From: Lachnospiraceae bacterium
Lineage (GTDB): Bacteria; Bacillota; Clostridia; Lachnospirales; Lachnospiraceae
Assembly: GCA_030527645.1 (NCBI GenBank)
Contig: JAUNAJ010000005.1
Span: forward strand, 1 to 64,000
Length of the DNA: 64,000 nucleotides
Direction of reading: 5' to 3'
Shown here in pieces: positions 35,729 to 44,400 of the stretch (within the stretch, counting starts at the first letter, position 1; every line of letters starts with the position of its first letter). A model generated the notes under the pieces. That model had not been told where the DNA came from. It saw nothing but the letters and a program-made list of their open reading frames with translations, and searched no databases. The translations under genes were made by a program, and so were the position numbers.

Positions 35729-36955
35729 ATGAAAAAGAAACATTCAGGCTGCTGCTTTTTCTTTCTTTGTCTGCTGTTTCTTCTGCCGGGAGTCATTCTG
35801 ATCCGGGACAGGCTGCCGGATGCGGAGACGATTCTGGCACTGGTTTCGCAGGCGAGGGAAGAGGTGAAAGAGGTTCTTCCCTCTGCTGAGCCCCGGCAGA
35901 CAATCTCGGAAGAGGAGAAGGCTGCACTTCTGTCTGCCGGTCAGGGGGAAAACGGCTGTGCCTACTATTACTGGCAGCTCTCTGAGGAGCAGCAGATCGA
36001 ATATATGAAGTATCTGAACGGAATCCGCAGTATGGAGGAGGAGATTACTCTTTCTCTGGACGCTGATCCGGCAAAGCAGATCGTAAAAATGGTATTTGCG
36101 GATCATCCGGAATTGTTCTGGGCGGAGCAGTCCTATGAATATCTTGTGTACGACAGCCGGGTGGAGATCCATCCGCGCTACACGGTTTCTTACGAGGAGA
36201 AGGAGCAGCGGCAGCAGCAGATCGAGCTGACGGTACAGGAGAGTCTGGGATGGATCCCTTCCGGTGCCTCTGCATATGAGATTGTCAAGGCACTGTACAG
36301 CTATGTGGTGCAGACGGTGGATTATGACCTTGCTTCCTCTGACAACCAGAATATCTACAGCTCCATGGTAAATCGTGTCAGTGTCTGTACCGGCTATGCA
36401 AAGGAGCTTCAGTATCTTCTCCAGAGAGTAGGGATTCAGGCACTGTGTGTAGAGGGAACAGCGGCAAATCAGGAGGCACATGCCTGGCTGATCGCCTCTG
36501 TCGACGGGTCCTGGTATCATATCGACCCCACATACGGGGATCCTGCCTACAGGGAAACCTCGGCAGAAGATCTTCTGTCAATTCCCGAAGCCCTTCAGGT
36601 GGATTATGCATACCTGTGCATGGACGATGCCTCTATTCTGAGAGACAGAACCGTTTCTGCCGATTTGGAGATACCTTCCTGCTCCGCCGTAGATCTTCTG
36701 TATTACCCGCTGCACGGACTTTTGTTTTATTCCTATGACGAGGAGGTTCTCGTCAGTCTGCAGGAAAGCATTGCAGCAGGGCAGAATTACTGGGAGGGCC
36801 AGTTTGCGGATGATGCCTCCTATCAGGAAATGCTCTCCGCCATGCAGGAGGGGACGTTTGCCAACCTCGTTCTGGCAAACAGACCGGAGCTTGGGGCTGT
36901 CCGGATGCACATGAGCTATCGTGATGAAAGCCGGGTGGTGAAGCTGTGGTATTGA
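35729..36955 (+). CDS. Membrane-anchored transglutaminase-like protein
   Basis: 408 residues. One N-terminal membrane segment (about 8-25) puts the rest outside the cell. A transglutaminase/protease-like core is visible with the expected triad: Cys220 (VSVCTGYAKE), His251 (EAHAWL) and Asp266 (YHIDPTYGD). Such domains act as cysteine proteases or cross-linkers; the specific role is unknown. It is 9 bp downstream of the NSS transporter and probably in the same transcript, although no functional link is obvious. Confidence 0.82.
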   Translation: MKKKHSGCCFFFLCLLFLLPGVILIRDRLPDAETILALVSQAREEVKEVLPSAEPRQTISEEEKAALLSAGQGENGCAYYYWQLSEEQQIEYMKYLNGIRSMEEEITLSLDADPAKQIVKMVFADHPELFWAEQSYEYLVYDSRVEIHPRYTVSYEEKEQRQQQIELTVQESLGWIPSGASAYEIVKALYSYVVQTVDYDLASSDNQNIYSSMVNRVSVCTGYAKELQYLLQRVGIQALCVEGTAANQEAHAWLIASVDGSWYHIDPTYGDPAYRETSAEDLLSIPEALQVDYAYLCMDDASILRDRTVSADLEIPSCSAVDLLYYPLHGLLFYSYDEEVLVSLQESIAAGQNYWEGQFADDASYQEMLSAMQEGTFANLVLANRPELGAVRMHMSYRDESRVVKLWY

Positions 36956-36980
36956 TGGCAGACTGCGCATCGCCATGCGT

Positions 36981-37042
36981 CCGGAAGAAGCGCCAGTGGT
37001 CGCTTCTGTAGGTGAATGGGAGGTTCACTGTGAACGGTAACG
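36981..37042. repeat. Dispersed intergenic palindromic element, copy upstream of nadE
   Basis: GAAGCG/CGCTTC stem, then GTGAATGGGAGGTTC, then GTGAACGGTAACG. The order and sequence match 50732-50790, where the stem has changed but still pairs. It occupies most of the gap before the nadE promoter. Confidence 0.75.
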
Positions 37043-37080
37043 TGCATGAAGGGCACAGGAGCTGTTTTGGGAAAGAAACT

Positions 37081-37109
37081 TTACAAGCCTGCCCGGGGTT
37101 CAGTATAAT
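37081..37109 (+). promoter_or_regulatory. Promoter of nadE
   Basis: TTACAA (37081-37086), 17 bp, TATAAT (37104-37109), 80 bp before the start codon. Confidence 0.65.
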
Positions 37110-37188
37110 GGGAGCAGATAAAAGGTTGAACCATTCATCGCAGCCTGCTGCATGGCGGTCAGAGCAAATACTGCAAAGGAGAAAAGAC

Positions 37189-37983
37189 ATGGCAGAATAT
37201 ACATTTGATGCAAAAAAGACAAAAGATGCTGTAGTTCAGTGGATCCGTGATTTTTTTGAGAAGAACGGTCCCGGCTGCAGGGCGGTGCTGGGAATTTCCG
37301 GAGGAAAGGACAGCTCTGTATGCGCAGCCCTCTGCGTGGAGGCACTGGGAAAAGACCGGGTTGTGGGAGTTCTGATGCCCAACGGCGAGCAGGCAGATAT
37401 TGATATGTCCGAGCTTCTGGTGAAGCATCTGGATATCCCGTATGTGGTAGTGAATATCAAGGAAGCCTATGACGGAGCTGTCAATGCGATCAAGGGAGGC
37501 GAGATGCATGGACTGGATCTGTCTGAGCTGCAGACACAGACCATGGTGAATCTGGCACCGAGAATTCGAATGTCTGTGGTTTATGCAGTAAGCCAGAGCA
37601 TGAACGGACGTGTGGTCAATACCTGCAATCAGTCTGAGGACTGGGTGGGATATTCCACAAGATACGGTGATGCTGCCGGCGATTTCAGCCCGCTGGGCAA
37701 ATTGACTGTGCAGGAGGTTAAGGCGATCGGAAGAGAGCTGGGTCTGCCGGAGGTTCTGGTGGACAAGGTGCCTTCTGACGGACTCTGCGGAAAAACCGAT
37801 GAGGATAACCTGGGCTTCACCTATGCGATGCTGGATCGTTATCTTCGTGAGGGAGTGATCGATGATCCGGAGAAAAAAGAGTTGATTGATCGGAAACGGA
37901 AATGGAACAAGTTCAAGCTGGAGCTGATGCCCATGTTTGATGCAAAGATTCCGGTTCTGGCTGACGATGTGCAGAATGAATGA
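37189..37983 (+). CDS. nadE: Ammonia-dependent NAD+ synthase
   Basis: 264 residues. The ATP-pyrophosphatase P-loop is LGISGGKDSSV (about 35-45), and the NaAD-binding part has NTCNQSEDWVGYSTRYGD and KVPSDGLCGKTDEDNLGFTY. It amidates nicotinic acid adenine dinucleotide to NAD+. The size fits the short NH3-dependent form without a nitrilase-type glutaminase domain. The ATG at 37189 follows AAAGGAG; the longer in-frame version from 37012 would run through the intergenic repeat element. Confidence 0.9.
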   Translation: MAEYTFDAKKTKDAVVQWIRDFFEKNGPGCRAVLGISGGKDSSVCAALCVEALGKDRVVGVLMPNGEQADIDMSELLVKHLDIPYVVVNIKEAYDGAVNAIKGGEMHGLDLSELQTQTMVNLAPRIRMSVVYAVSQSMNGRVVNTCNQSEDWVGYSTRYGDAAGDFSPLGKLTVQEVKAIGRELGLPEVLVDKVPSDGLCGKTDEDNLGFTYAMLDRYLREGVIDDPEKKELIDRKRKWNKFKLELMPMFDAKIPVLADDVQNE

Positions 37984-38071
37984 GATTCTCTGTGAAATAG
38001 CTTAAGGCAAGACTCCTCTGTGTACAGCCGCGGATTGCGTGCTGCTGACAGTATCAGGAAAAGTATAATGC

Positions 38072-38109
38072 AAAAAGGATCCGAACAGATCAGTGTTCGG
38101 ATCCTTTTT
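38072..38109. terminator. Bidirectional terminator between nadE and the LacI gene
   Basis: AAAAAGGATCCGAACA (38072-38087) pairs with TGTTCGGATCCTTTTT (38094-38109). Confidence 0.92.
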
Positions 38110-38113
38110 TACA

Positions 38114-39100
38114 TTATACCGTGTCTCTCTCCTGAACGGAAAATCCCAGCATGGTCTGCTTTACGGGTTCTGTCTTTTTCTGGCTTTCGATCATATCCAG
38201 CAGCAGTTCCGCACCGGTTACACCGCTTTCGGCATAGTAGAAGCGAACGCTGGTAAGACGGGGGGAGATATGGCTGCAGGCCCAGTTGTCATCAAAGCCG
38301 GATATGCTGATCTCATTGGGCACCTGTATATTGGATTCCTTCAGAACCTCCAGTGCGCCGAAGGCCATTCTGTCTGTGGCGCAGATGACAGAATCAATCC
38401 CGCTTTCTGCCTGCAGGATCCTCTTCATGGCAGAGCGGCCGCTTTCCAGTGAAAAATCCCCGTGCTCTACAACCAGAGCATCGGAATCCAGGCCGAATTC
38501 TCTCATGGCGGCTTCTACACCTCTCCGGCGGTTTTTTCCTACTGCAACGTCGCTTTCCGGTATTCCGATCAAGGCAAGTTTTTTTCTTCCCCTGGATATA
38601 TGCAGCTTTGTCAGCTCATAGGCAGCACCGAAGTCATCGTGGTACACGCAGGGTACCTGCCGGAACTGCTGGCCGATCACCACGATCGGGACAGAGGAGG
38701 TTTTCAGCAGCTCCTCGTGCTGTGGTGTCAGAACGGTAGCAAGAAGGATGATTCCGGCTACCTGCCTGTTTTGAAACAGTTTCAGATAGGCTACTTCCTT
38801 TTCGGGATCATTGTTCGTATCAGCCAGCAGGGCAAGATAGCCCTTTTCCAGCAGCGTGTTGGAAATACCCCTTGCTACACGGGATACGGATTCTGAATCC
38901 AGTTTTGGTATGATCAGAGCTACATGCTTTGTTGTGCCGGTTCGCAGCATCTGCGCAGCCGGATCCGGCTGGTATCCTGTCTGTTCAATAGCGGCATGGA
39001 TCCGGTCCCGTTTTTCCTGGCTCAGGGATCCGCCGTTCAGATATCGGCTCACTGCGGAACTGGAAACGCCTGCAAGCTCAGCCAGTTCTTTCATGGTCAT
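38114..39100 (-). CDS. LacI-family repressor of the GH13/PTS locus
   Basis: 328 residues. The helix-turn-helix MTMKELAELAGVSSSAVSRY opens the protein, followed by the sugar-binding-protein-like domain (HVALIIPKLDSESVSRVARG; SISGFDDNWACSHISP). The ATG at 39100 follows GGGAGG by 8 nt. It lies downstream of the amylosucrase-like gene on the same strand. Likely operators are the two TGnAAACG-type palindromes in the gap at 41.07 and 41.24 kb. It probably responds to a sucrose- or alpha-glucoside-derived signal. Confidence 0.85.
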   Translation of the reverse strand: MTMKELAELAGVSSSAVSRYLNGGSLSQEKRDRIHAAIEQTGYQPDPAAQMLRTGTTKHVALIIPKLDSESVSRVARGISNTLLEKGYLALLADTNNDPEKEVAYLKLFQNRQVAGIILLATVLTPQHEELLKTSSVPIVVIGQQFRQVPCVYHDDFGAAYELTKLHISRGRKKLALIGIPESDVAVGKNRRRGVEAAMREFGLDSDALVVEHGDFSLESGRSAMKRILQAESGIDSVICATDRMAFGALEVLKESNIQVPNEISISGFDDNWACSHISPRLTSVRFYYAESGVTGAELLLDMIESQKKTEPVKQTMLGFSVQERDTV

Positions 39101-39185
39101 ATGTGTTTCCTCCCGGTCGGTTTCTTGGCAAAAGGAGACCACCGTTCTGAATGATTTCGTTACTGCTCACCAGTGAACTGTAACA

Positions 39186-41033
39186 TTATTTCTTCAGCCA
39201 GTAGAATCCGAATGGTTTCATGTGAATCTCTGAAAGATTCAGTTTCTCACCGGTGATCAGATTCGTGTAGAATTCGTCCTCGCAGTATACGTTGAAATCG
39301 TATTCAGAGAAGTTGAAAAGACCAACAAATTCCTCACCGTTGTAGATACGTTTCAGCCCAAAGATATGGTTGGACCCGGTGTAGTAGGTGTATACATCGG
39401 CATCTGCCCGGAAGATCGGCTCCGCTGCCCGGATCTTCTCCAGCGTTCGCAGTGCCTGGAACAGCTGTCCTTGTCTGGTGGAAGCATCCTTTCTGTATTC
39501 TGCCAGCTCCCAGTCGAAGTTTCCTCTATGCAGGTATCTGCTGTCGGAAGCCTTGTCGGGATCCTCGTGATAGCTGTAATCATTCAGCTGACCGATCTCG
39601 TCGCCGCTGTACAGAACCGGGATTCCGCTCTGAGTGAATACCCATGCATGAAGCATGATGTCACAGTCGATGGAACGCTGGAGAGCTTCTGCGTTGTCCT
39701 CGTAAACAGCAGCCTCTGTTCCGCAGAGGGATGCGGTGGTTCCGCACATTCTCGCATCGCCGAGGCGCGGATCATCGTTGTACAGCTCGCCTCGGGATTT
39801 GCTTCCGTATACATAGCCCTGATAGAAGTCATTCAGATATTTTTTGTGTGCAACCTCATCGATGCCGAACTGAGTAAGCCACGGGAAATCCAGTCCCCAG
39901 CCGATATCATCGTGACAGCGCAGATAATTCTGGAACATGTACTCGTGAGGCAGTGCATTCAGCTGATCCATCTGGAAGCTCAAAAGGCTGATGTCTCTGG
40001 TGGCCAGTGTATGCCAGGTGGTGCACATGGTGGTTGCATTGTACAGCATGTGGCATTCCGGCTTTTCTGTAGTTCCGAAGTAGGGCGCCAGTTTGCTGGG
40101 CTCCATTACAACCTCGCCGAGAAGAAGAACGCTGGGGCAGACAATCTGGCAGGCCAGATGCATCATGCGGCAGAGGGAATGAACCTGAGGCAGGTTTCTG
40201 CAGTTGGTTCCCAGCTGTTTCCATATATAAGGAACAGCATCCAGACGGATGACATCGATTCCTCTGTTGGTGAGATAGAGAAGATTCTCCATCATGTCAT
40301 TGAAAACCATGGGGTTTGCATAATTCAGATCCCACTGGTAGGGGTAGAAGGTGGTCATGACTACCTGCTTGCAGTCATCAAACCAGGTAAAGTTGCCCGG
40401 TGCAGTGGTAGGGAATACCTGGGGTACATCTTTTTCGTACTGATTTGGAATATCCCAGTTGTCATAGAAATAATAGCGCGCTCTTGCGGAGGGGTCACCC
40501 TGGCGTGCAGCCTGAGCCCACTCGTGATCCTCGCTGGTGTGGTTCATGACAAAGTCCAGGCAGAGGCAGATGCCTTTTTTGTGTGCTTCGTCTGCCAGTG
40601 CTTCCAGATCATCCATCGTTCCCAGCTCCGGCTGAACGGTACGGAAATCTGCAACGGCATAGCCGCCGTCGTCTCTTCCTTTGGGGCTCTTCAAAAGAGG
40701 CATCAGATGCAGGTAGTTTACGCCGCATTCTTCAAGATAAGGAAGCTTTTTCTGTACGCCCTGAAGGGTGCCTGCAAACTGGGGAACATACAGCATCATT
40801 CCAAGCAGTTTGTTGGAACGGTACCATTCCGGATCCGCCAGACGAGCCTCATCAATTTTTCTGAGAGCATCCTTTCTTTCTTCATAGCTTTTGCGAAGCA
40901 TATCGCAGAAGTAGTCATATGCCTGCATATCATTATTATAAAGTTCGCAGAACAGCCATTTTAATTCATCGCTGTACTGTGCAAATCGGCTGTCAAATGC
41001 AGACTCGACAGGTTTCTGTGTCTTTTTTGCCAT
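39186..41033 (-). CDS. Amylosucrase-like GH13 (subfamily 4-type) enzyme
   Basis: 615 residues, cytoplasmic. A helical N-terminal domain (about 1-85), characteristic of amylosucrase, precedes the catalytic barrel. Catalytic residues align with amylosucrase: nucleophile Asp265 (VIRLDAVPYIWKQLGT), acid/base Glu307 (LLLGEVV) and Asp375 (RCHDDIGW). The stretches NLPQVHSL and CGTTASLCG are also amylosucrase-like. The enzyme would either polymerise glucose from sucrose or hydrolyse sucrose; which one cannot be read from sequence. It is divergent from a HAD phosphatase and a PTS importer, and co-directional with a LacI regulator. The start at 41033 follows AAGGAAG. Confidence 0.8.
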   Translation of the reverse strand: MAKKTQKPVESAFDSRFAQYSDELKWLFCELYNNDMQAYDYFCDMLRKSYEERKDALRKIDEARLADPEWYRSNKLLGMMLYVPQFAGTLQGVQKKLPYLEECGVNYLHLMPLLKSPKGRDDGGYAVADFRTVQPELGTMDDLEALADEAHKKGICLCLDFVMNHTSEDHEWAQAARQGDPSARARYYFYDNWDIPNQYEKDVPQVFPTTAPGNFTWFDDCKQVVMTTFYPYQWDLNYANPMVFNDMMENLLYLTNRGIDVIRLDAVPYIWKQLGTNCRNLPQVHSLCRMMHLACQIVCPSVLLLGEVVMEPSKLAPYFGTTEKPECHMLYNATTMCTTWHTLATRDISLLSFQMDQLNALPHEYMFQNYLRCHDDIGWGLDFPWLTQFGIDEVAHKKYLNDFYQGYVYGSKSRGELYNDDPRLGDARMCGTTASLCGTEAAVYEDNAEALQRSIDCDIMLHAWVFTQSGIPVLYSGDEIGQLNDYSYHEDPDKASDSRYLHRGNFDWELAEYRKDASTRQGQLFQALRTLEKIRAAEPIFRADADVYTYYTGSNHIFGLKRIYNGEEFVGLFNFSEYDFNVYCEDEFYTNLITGEKLNLSEIHMKPFGFYWLKK

Positions 41034-41071
41034 AGTCTTCTTCCTTTCCTTTCGCTGTCCTGAAGGTTCAA

Positions 41072-41085
41072 TGAAAACGTATTCA
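41072..41085. promoter_or_regulatory. LacI/cre-type operator near the GH13 start
   Basis: TGAAAACGTATTCA is a near-palindrome close to the CcpA cre consensus, 39 bp upstream of the GH13 start. It is bound either by the adjacent LacI protein or by CcpA. Confidence 0.5.
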
Positions 41086-41232
41086 AAAATTAAACTACCA
41101 TTGGTAGAAAGGAAAAGCAATAGAAAATAAAGAAATGAGTTAGAAATGGCAGAATGTATAAATTAATTATAAATTATTTGTAAAAATATGATATGGACTA
41201 ATTTTGTCTTAACGTGTACAATAGCATTAGGT

Positions 41233-41246
41233 TGTAAACGATTTCA
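41233..41246. promoter_or_regulatory. LacI/cre-type operator on the HAD/PTS side
   Basis: TGTAAACGATTTCA matches the cre consensus at 13 of 14 positions. It lies in the divergent gap, 156 bp before the assigned HAD start. The gap also has a TACCATTGGTA palindrome (about 41096-41106). Confidence 0.5.
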
Positions 41247-41402
41247 ATAAAAAACCAACATAACCAAAACATAACAAAGTAAAGGCGGCGGTATATTATG
41301 AATACTTTTGAACAGCTGCCGGAAAAGTTGCAACCGGAAAAGAGAAATAGAGGCAGAGGTAAACTGGATTACCGCAAAACTGCACAGCAGCAGGAGGTGT
41401 AT

Positions 41403-42233
41403 ATGAAACTTGTATTTCTCGATATCGACGGAACCCTCACTGTTCCCGGTGAAAATGTTCCGCCGGATTCGGCAATAAAGGCCATGGAGATGGCGAAAGC
41501 CAACGGTCACAAGATGTTCCTCTGTACAGGCAGAAATCTTGGCATGCTGAAGCCTCTCCTCACCTTTCCTTATGACGGAGTGATCTCAAGCTCGGGAGGC
41601 TATGTGACCTGCTCCGGCGAAATTCTCTACGACAACCCGATGCCCCGGGAGCGCCTGCAGCAGGCACTGGATGTACTCCATGCCCACAGCGTATTCTGTA
41701 CCATCGAAGGAAAAGATCAGTCCTTTGCGGACAGTAATATCGGATCCTTCATCGGCAATTCGGGAAAGGGAAATTCTGAGCTGGAACGGTGGAGAAAAGC
41801 CATCGAAAGCAGCCTCGGAATCCTTCCGATCGATCAGTACGACGGCAGACCGATCTATAAGTTCGCTTTGATGTCTGCATCGACTGATAATATTGATGCC
41901 TGCAGAGAAGAACTGGAGGAATATTTCGGGTTCGTTGTTCAGGAGGACACAGGGCTCGGAGTTGCCAACGGAGAACTTCAGTGCAAAGAATTCGATAAGG
42001 GTACCGGCGTGAAGCAGATTGCTGCAAAGCTGGGAGTGTCCATTGAGGATACCATCGGTTTCGGAGACAGCATGAACGATCTGCAGATGCTGGAGACCTG
42101 TGGAACTTCAGTTTGCATGGACAACGGTGCTGAGACCTTGAAAAAGCTGGCAGATGTTGTCTGTCCCTCTGTTACGGAGGACGGCCTGTATCAGGCATTT
42201 ATTCAGCTGGGACTTATTTCGGCTGAGAAATGA
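41403..42233 (+). CDS. HAD-superfamily phosphatase, Cof type
   Basis: 276 residues. DIDGT (7-11) is motif I, CTGRN motif II, and GFGDSMNDLQML the Mg2+-binding motif IV. A large C2-type cap lies between motifs II and IV. Cof-type enzymes dephosphorylate sugar phosphates and similar small molecules. The ATG at 41403 follows CAGGAGG closely. The reading frame is also open upstream to an ATG at 41298 with a weaker ribosome site, so a 311-residue form is possible. It is 33 bp before the PTS gene, in an operon, which suggests a sugar-phosphate substrate. Confidence 0.82.
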   Translation: MKLVFLDIDGTLTVPGENVPPDSAIKAMEMAKANGHKMFLCTGRNLGMLKPLLTFPYDGVISSSGGYVTCSGEILYDNPMPRERLQQALDVLHAHSVFCTIEGKDQSFADSNIGSFIGNSGKGNSELERWRKAIESSLGILPIDQYDGRPIYKFALMSASTDNIDACREELEEYFGFVVQEDTGLGVANGELQCKEFDKGTGVKQIAAKLGVSIEDTIGFGDSMNDLQMLETCGTSVCMDNGAETLKKLADVVCPSVTEDGLYQAFIQLGLISAEK

Positions 42234-42266
42234 TAAAACTTTTCATTATTTAAGGAGGGAAGTAAT

Positions 42267-44162
42267 ATGGCACTTGATTATCGTAAGTGTGCCCAGGAGA
42301 TCGTGGATCACATTGGTGGTCGTGACAACGTAGCTCAGGCAGCGCATTGTGCAACACGTCTCCGTCTTGTTATCAAGGATAACAGCAAGGTGGACAAGGA
42401 GTATCTGGACAATATCGAAGGCGTTCAGGGTATGTTCGAGTCCAACGGACAGCTTCAGCTGATCATCGGAACAGGAACTGTTAACAAAGTATACGACGAG
42501 TTCCTTGCTATCACCGGAATGTCAGCAGCTACAAAGGATGACGTAAAGGCAGCAGCGGCTGAGAAACAGCCCATGTGGAAACGTCTGCTGAAACCGATCG
42601 GTGATGTATTCGTTCCGATCCTTCCTGCAATCGTTGCCTCCGGTCTTCTGATGGGTCTGGTAGAGGCTCTTGCAAAGATCCCGGGACTGAACTTCGGCGA
42701 TACAGCATGGTTCCAGTTCCTTGACATGATGTCCAACACAGCGTTCGCATTCCTTCCTGTAATCGTTGCGATTTCAGCAGCTCGAGTATTCGGCGGAAAT
42801 ATCTTCCTTGGTGCCGTAATCGGTCTGATGATGGTTCATACCGGACTGCTGAACGGATGGAATGTCGGCAGTACTGATGCGATCAACAGCTTCTTCGGTG
42901 TAACTGACGGAGTGATTCCTACCTGGAATCTGTTCGGTAATTTCAAGATCGGCAGCTATGTGGTGGGATCTATCTCGCGGCACGGCTATCAGGGTCATGT
43001 TATTCCTGTAATCATCTCTATCTGGCTGATGTGCAAGGTGGAGAAATGGCTTCACAAACATGTTCCGGAGATGTTAGATCTGTTTATCACACCTCTGTGT
43101 ACTGTATTTGTTACATCCCTTGCAACATTTATCGTAATCGGACCGATCTTTGCAGGTCTTGAGACCGTTGTTCTTAACGTAGCAGAGGTAATGGTTCACA
43201 ACCCGATCGGTGCTCTGGCAATGGGTGCGATCTACCCTGTAACTGTAGTAATGGGTCTTCACCATATGTACAATGTTATTGAGGCGGGTATGCTTGCTTC
43301 CGTCGGACTGAATACCTGGATGCCGATCGCATCTGCAGCTAACTTTGCACAGTTTGGTGCATGTCTTGCAGTTGGTATCAAAGCGGTTCGTCAGAAAACA
43401 AAAACGGTAGCAGTTCCTGCATCTTTATCTGCAGCTCTTGGTATTACAGAGCCTGCAATCTTCGGTGTTAACATGCGATTCCTGAAACCGTTCGCAGCAG
43501 GTATGGTCGGCGGTGCTGTCGGTGCTGTATTCGGTGCTGTAACAGGCCTTGGAGCTACTGCTTACGGTGTAACCGGTATCCCCGGATATCTGACCATCAA
43601 CAACTACTTACTGTACACCATTCTCCTTGCAATCTCCGGCGGCATCGCATTCGCTATCACCTGGGTGATCTGGAAAGAGGATGCTCCGGCTGAGAAGAAA
43701 ACAGAGAAACCTGCAGCTGCATCCTTCGATGCTCCTGTAATCATGACCTGCGAGGCAGGCGAGATCGCAGCTCCTGTACAGGGAACAATCGTTCCGCAGG
43801 ACGAGATTGCTGATCCGACCTTTGCATCCGGTGTTCTCGGACAGGGTGTTGGAATCAATCCGACAGATGAGACTGTATATGCTCCATACGATGGAGAGAT
43901 TTCCACAGTAGCAGAGACAAAGCATGCAGTCGGCATTACCGGTGCAGGAGACATGGAGCTTCTGATCCATGTTGGTATTGATACCGTTGCAATGGATGGT
44001 GACGGATTTGAAACCTTCGTAACGGAGGGTGAGACTGTTAAGAAGGGACAGCCGCTTCTGAGATTCTCCAAAGAGAAGATCGCAAAAGCAAATCATCCTG
44101 ATACAGTCGTTGTACTGCTGACCAACGCTGATGATTACAGTGATTTTGCAATCAAGGGCTGA
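42267..44162 (+). CDS. PTS EIIBCA permease, sucrose/beta-glucoside/trehalose family
   Basis: 631 residues with three fused domains. EIIB (1-90) has the phosphocysteine in AAHCATRLRL (Cys28). EIIC (about 105-470) has ten or so helices and the GITEPAIFG signature. EIIA (about 490-631) has the phosphohistidine in LLIHVGIDTV (His568). It imports and phosphorylates a disaccharide using PEP-derived phosphate. The amylosucrase-like neighbour favours sucrose, but trehalose and other glucosides are in the same family. It is followed by a strong terminator. Confidence 0.88.
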   Translation: MALDYRKCAQEIVDHIGGRDNVAQAAHCATRLRLVIKDNSKVDKEYLDNIEGVQGMFESNGQLQLIIGTGTVNKVYDEFLAITGMSAATKDDVKAAAAEKQPMWKRLLKPIGDVFVPILPAIVASGLLMGLVEALAKIPGLNFGDTAWFQFLDMMSNTAFAFLPVIVAISAARVFGGNIFLGAVIGLMMVHTGLLNGWNVGSTDAINSFFGVTDGVIPTWNLFGNFKIGSYVVGSISRHGYQGHVIPVIISIWLMCKVEKWLHKHVPEMLDLFITPLCTVFVTSLATFIVIGPIFAGLETVVLNVAEVMVHNPIGALAMGAIYPVTVVMGLHHMYNVIEAGMLASVGLNTWMPIASAANFAQFGACLAVGIKAVRQKTKTVAVPASLSAALGITEPAIFGVNMRFLKPFAAGMVGGAVGAVFGAVTGLGATAYGVTGIPGYLTINNYLLYTILLAISGGIAFAITWVIWKEDAPAEKKTEKPAAASFDAPVIMTCEAGEIAAPVQGTIVPQDEIADPTFASGVLGQGVGINPTDETVYAPYDGEISTVAETKHAVGITGAGDMELLIHVGIDTVAMDGDGFETFVTEGETVKKGQPLLRFSKEKIAKANHPDTVVVLLTNADDYSDFAIKG

Positions 44163-44221
44163 TCGGAAAGACCAACGTAATTGAATATCGATTACAGAAA
44201 TGTAACGAATCATACGCAGTG

Positions 44222-44268
44222 AAACAGCTGCCGCATCGATGGATCCACATCGGTGCGGCAGCTGTTTT
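44222..44268 (+). terminator. Terminator of the PTS operon
   Basis: AAACAGCTGCCGCA (44222-44235) pairs with TGCGGCAGCTGTTT (44254-44267). A dispersed element with GGTTACTGTTCACAGTAACG follows (about 44284-44302). Confidence 0.85.
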
Positions 44269-44341
44269 GGTGCACGGTTCCCCGGTTACTGTTCACAGTA
44301 ACGTTCATCGACCCTGAAACAGCAGGAGAATGTCATTAAAA

Positions 44342-44370
44342 TTGACATTAAGGACAGCGAATGCTAGACT
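44342..44370 (+). promoter_or_regulatory. Promoter of the phosphatase/CPCC gene
   Basis: TTGACA (44342-44347), 17 bp, TAGACT (44365-44370), preceded by TGC as an extended -10. It is 30 bp before the start codon. Confidence 0.7.
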
Positions 44371-44400
44371 TGAAAAAAAGTGTACAGGACGGAATTGAGT

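Noticed and set aside
38020-38256. Small open frame spanning the nadE terminator
   Set aside because: It crosses a strong bidirectional terminator and the end of the LacI gene and has no family resemblance.
39366-40964. 532-codon open frame antisense to the amylosucrase-like gene
   Set aside because: Shadow of a gene with intact catalytic motifs; no domain recognised in the antisense product.
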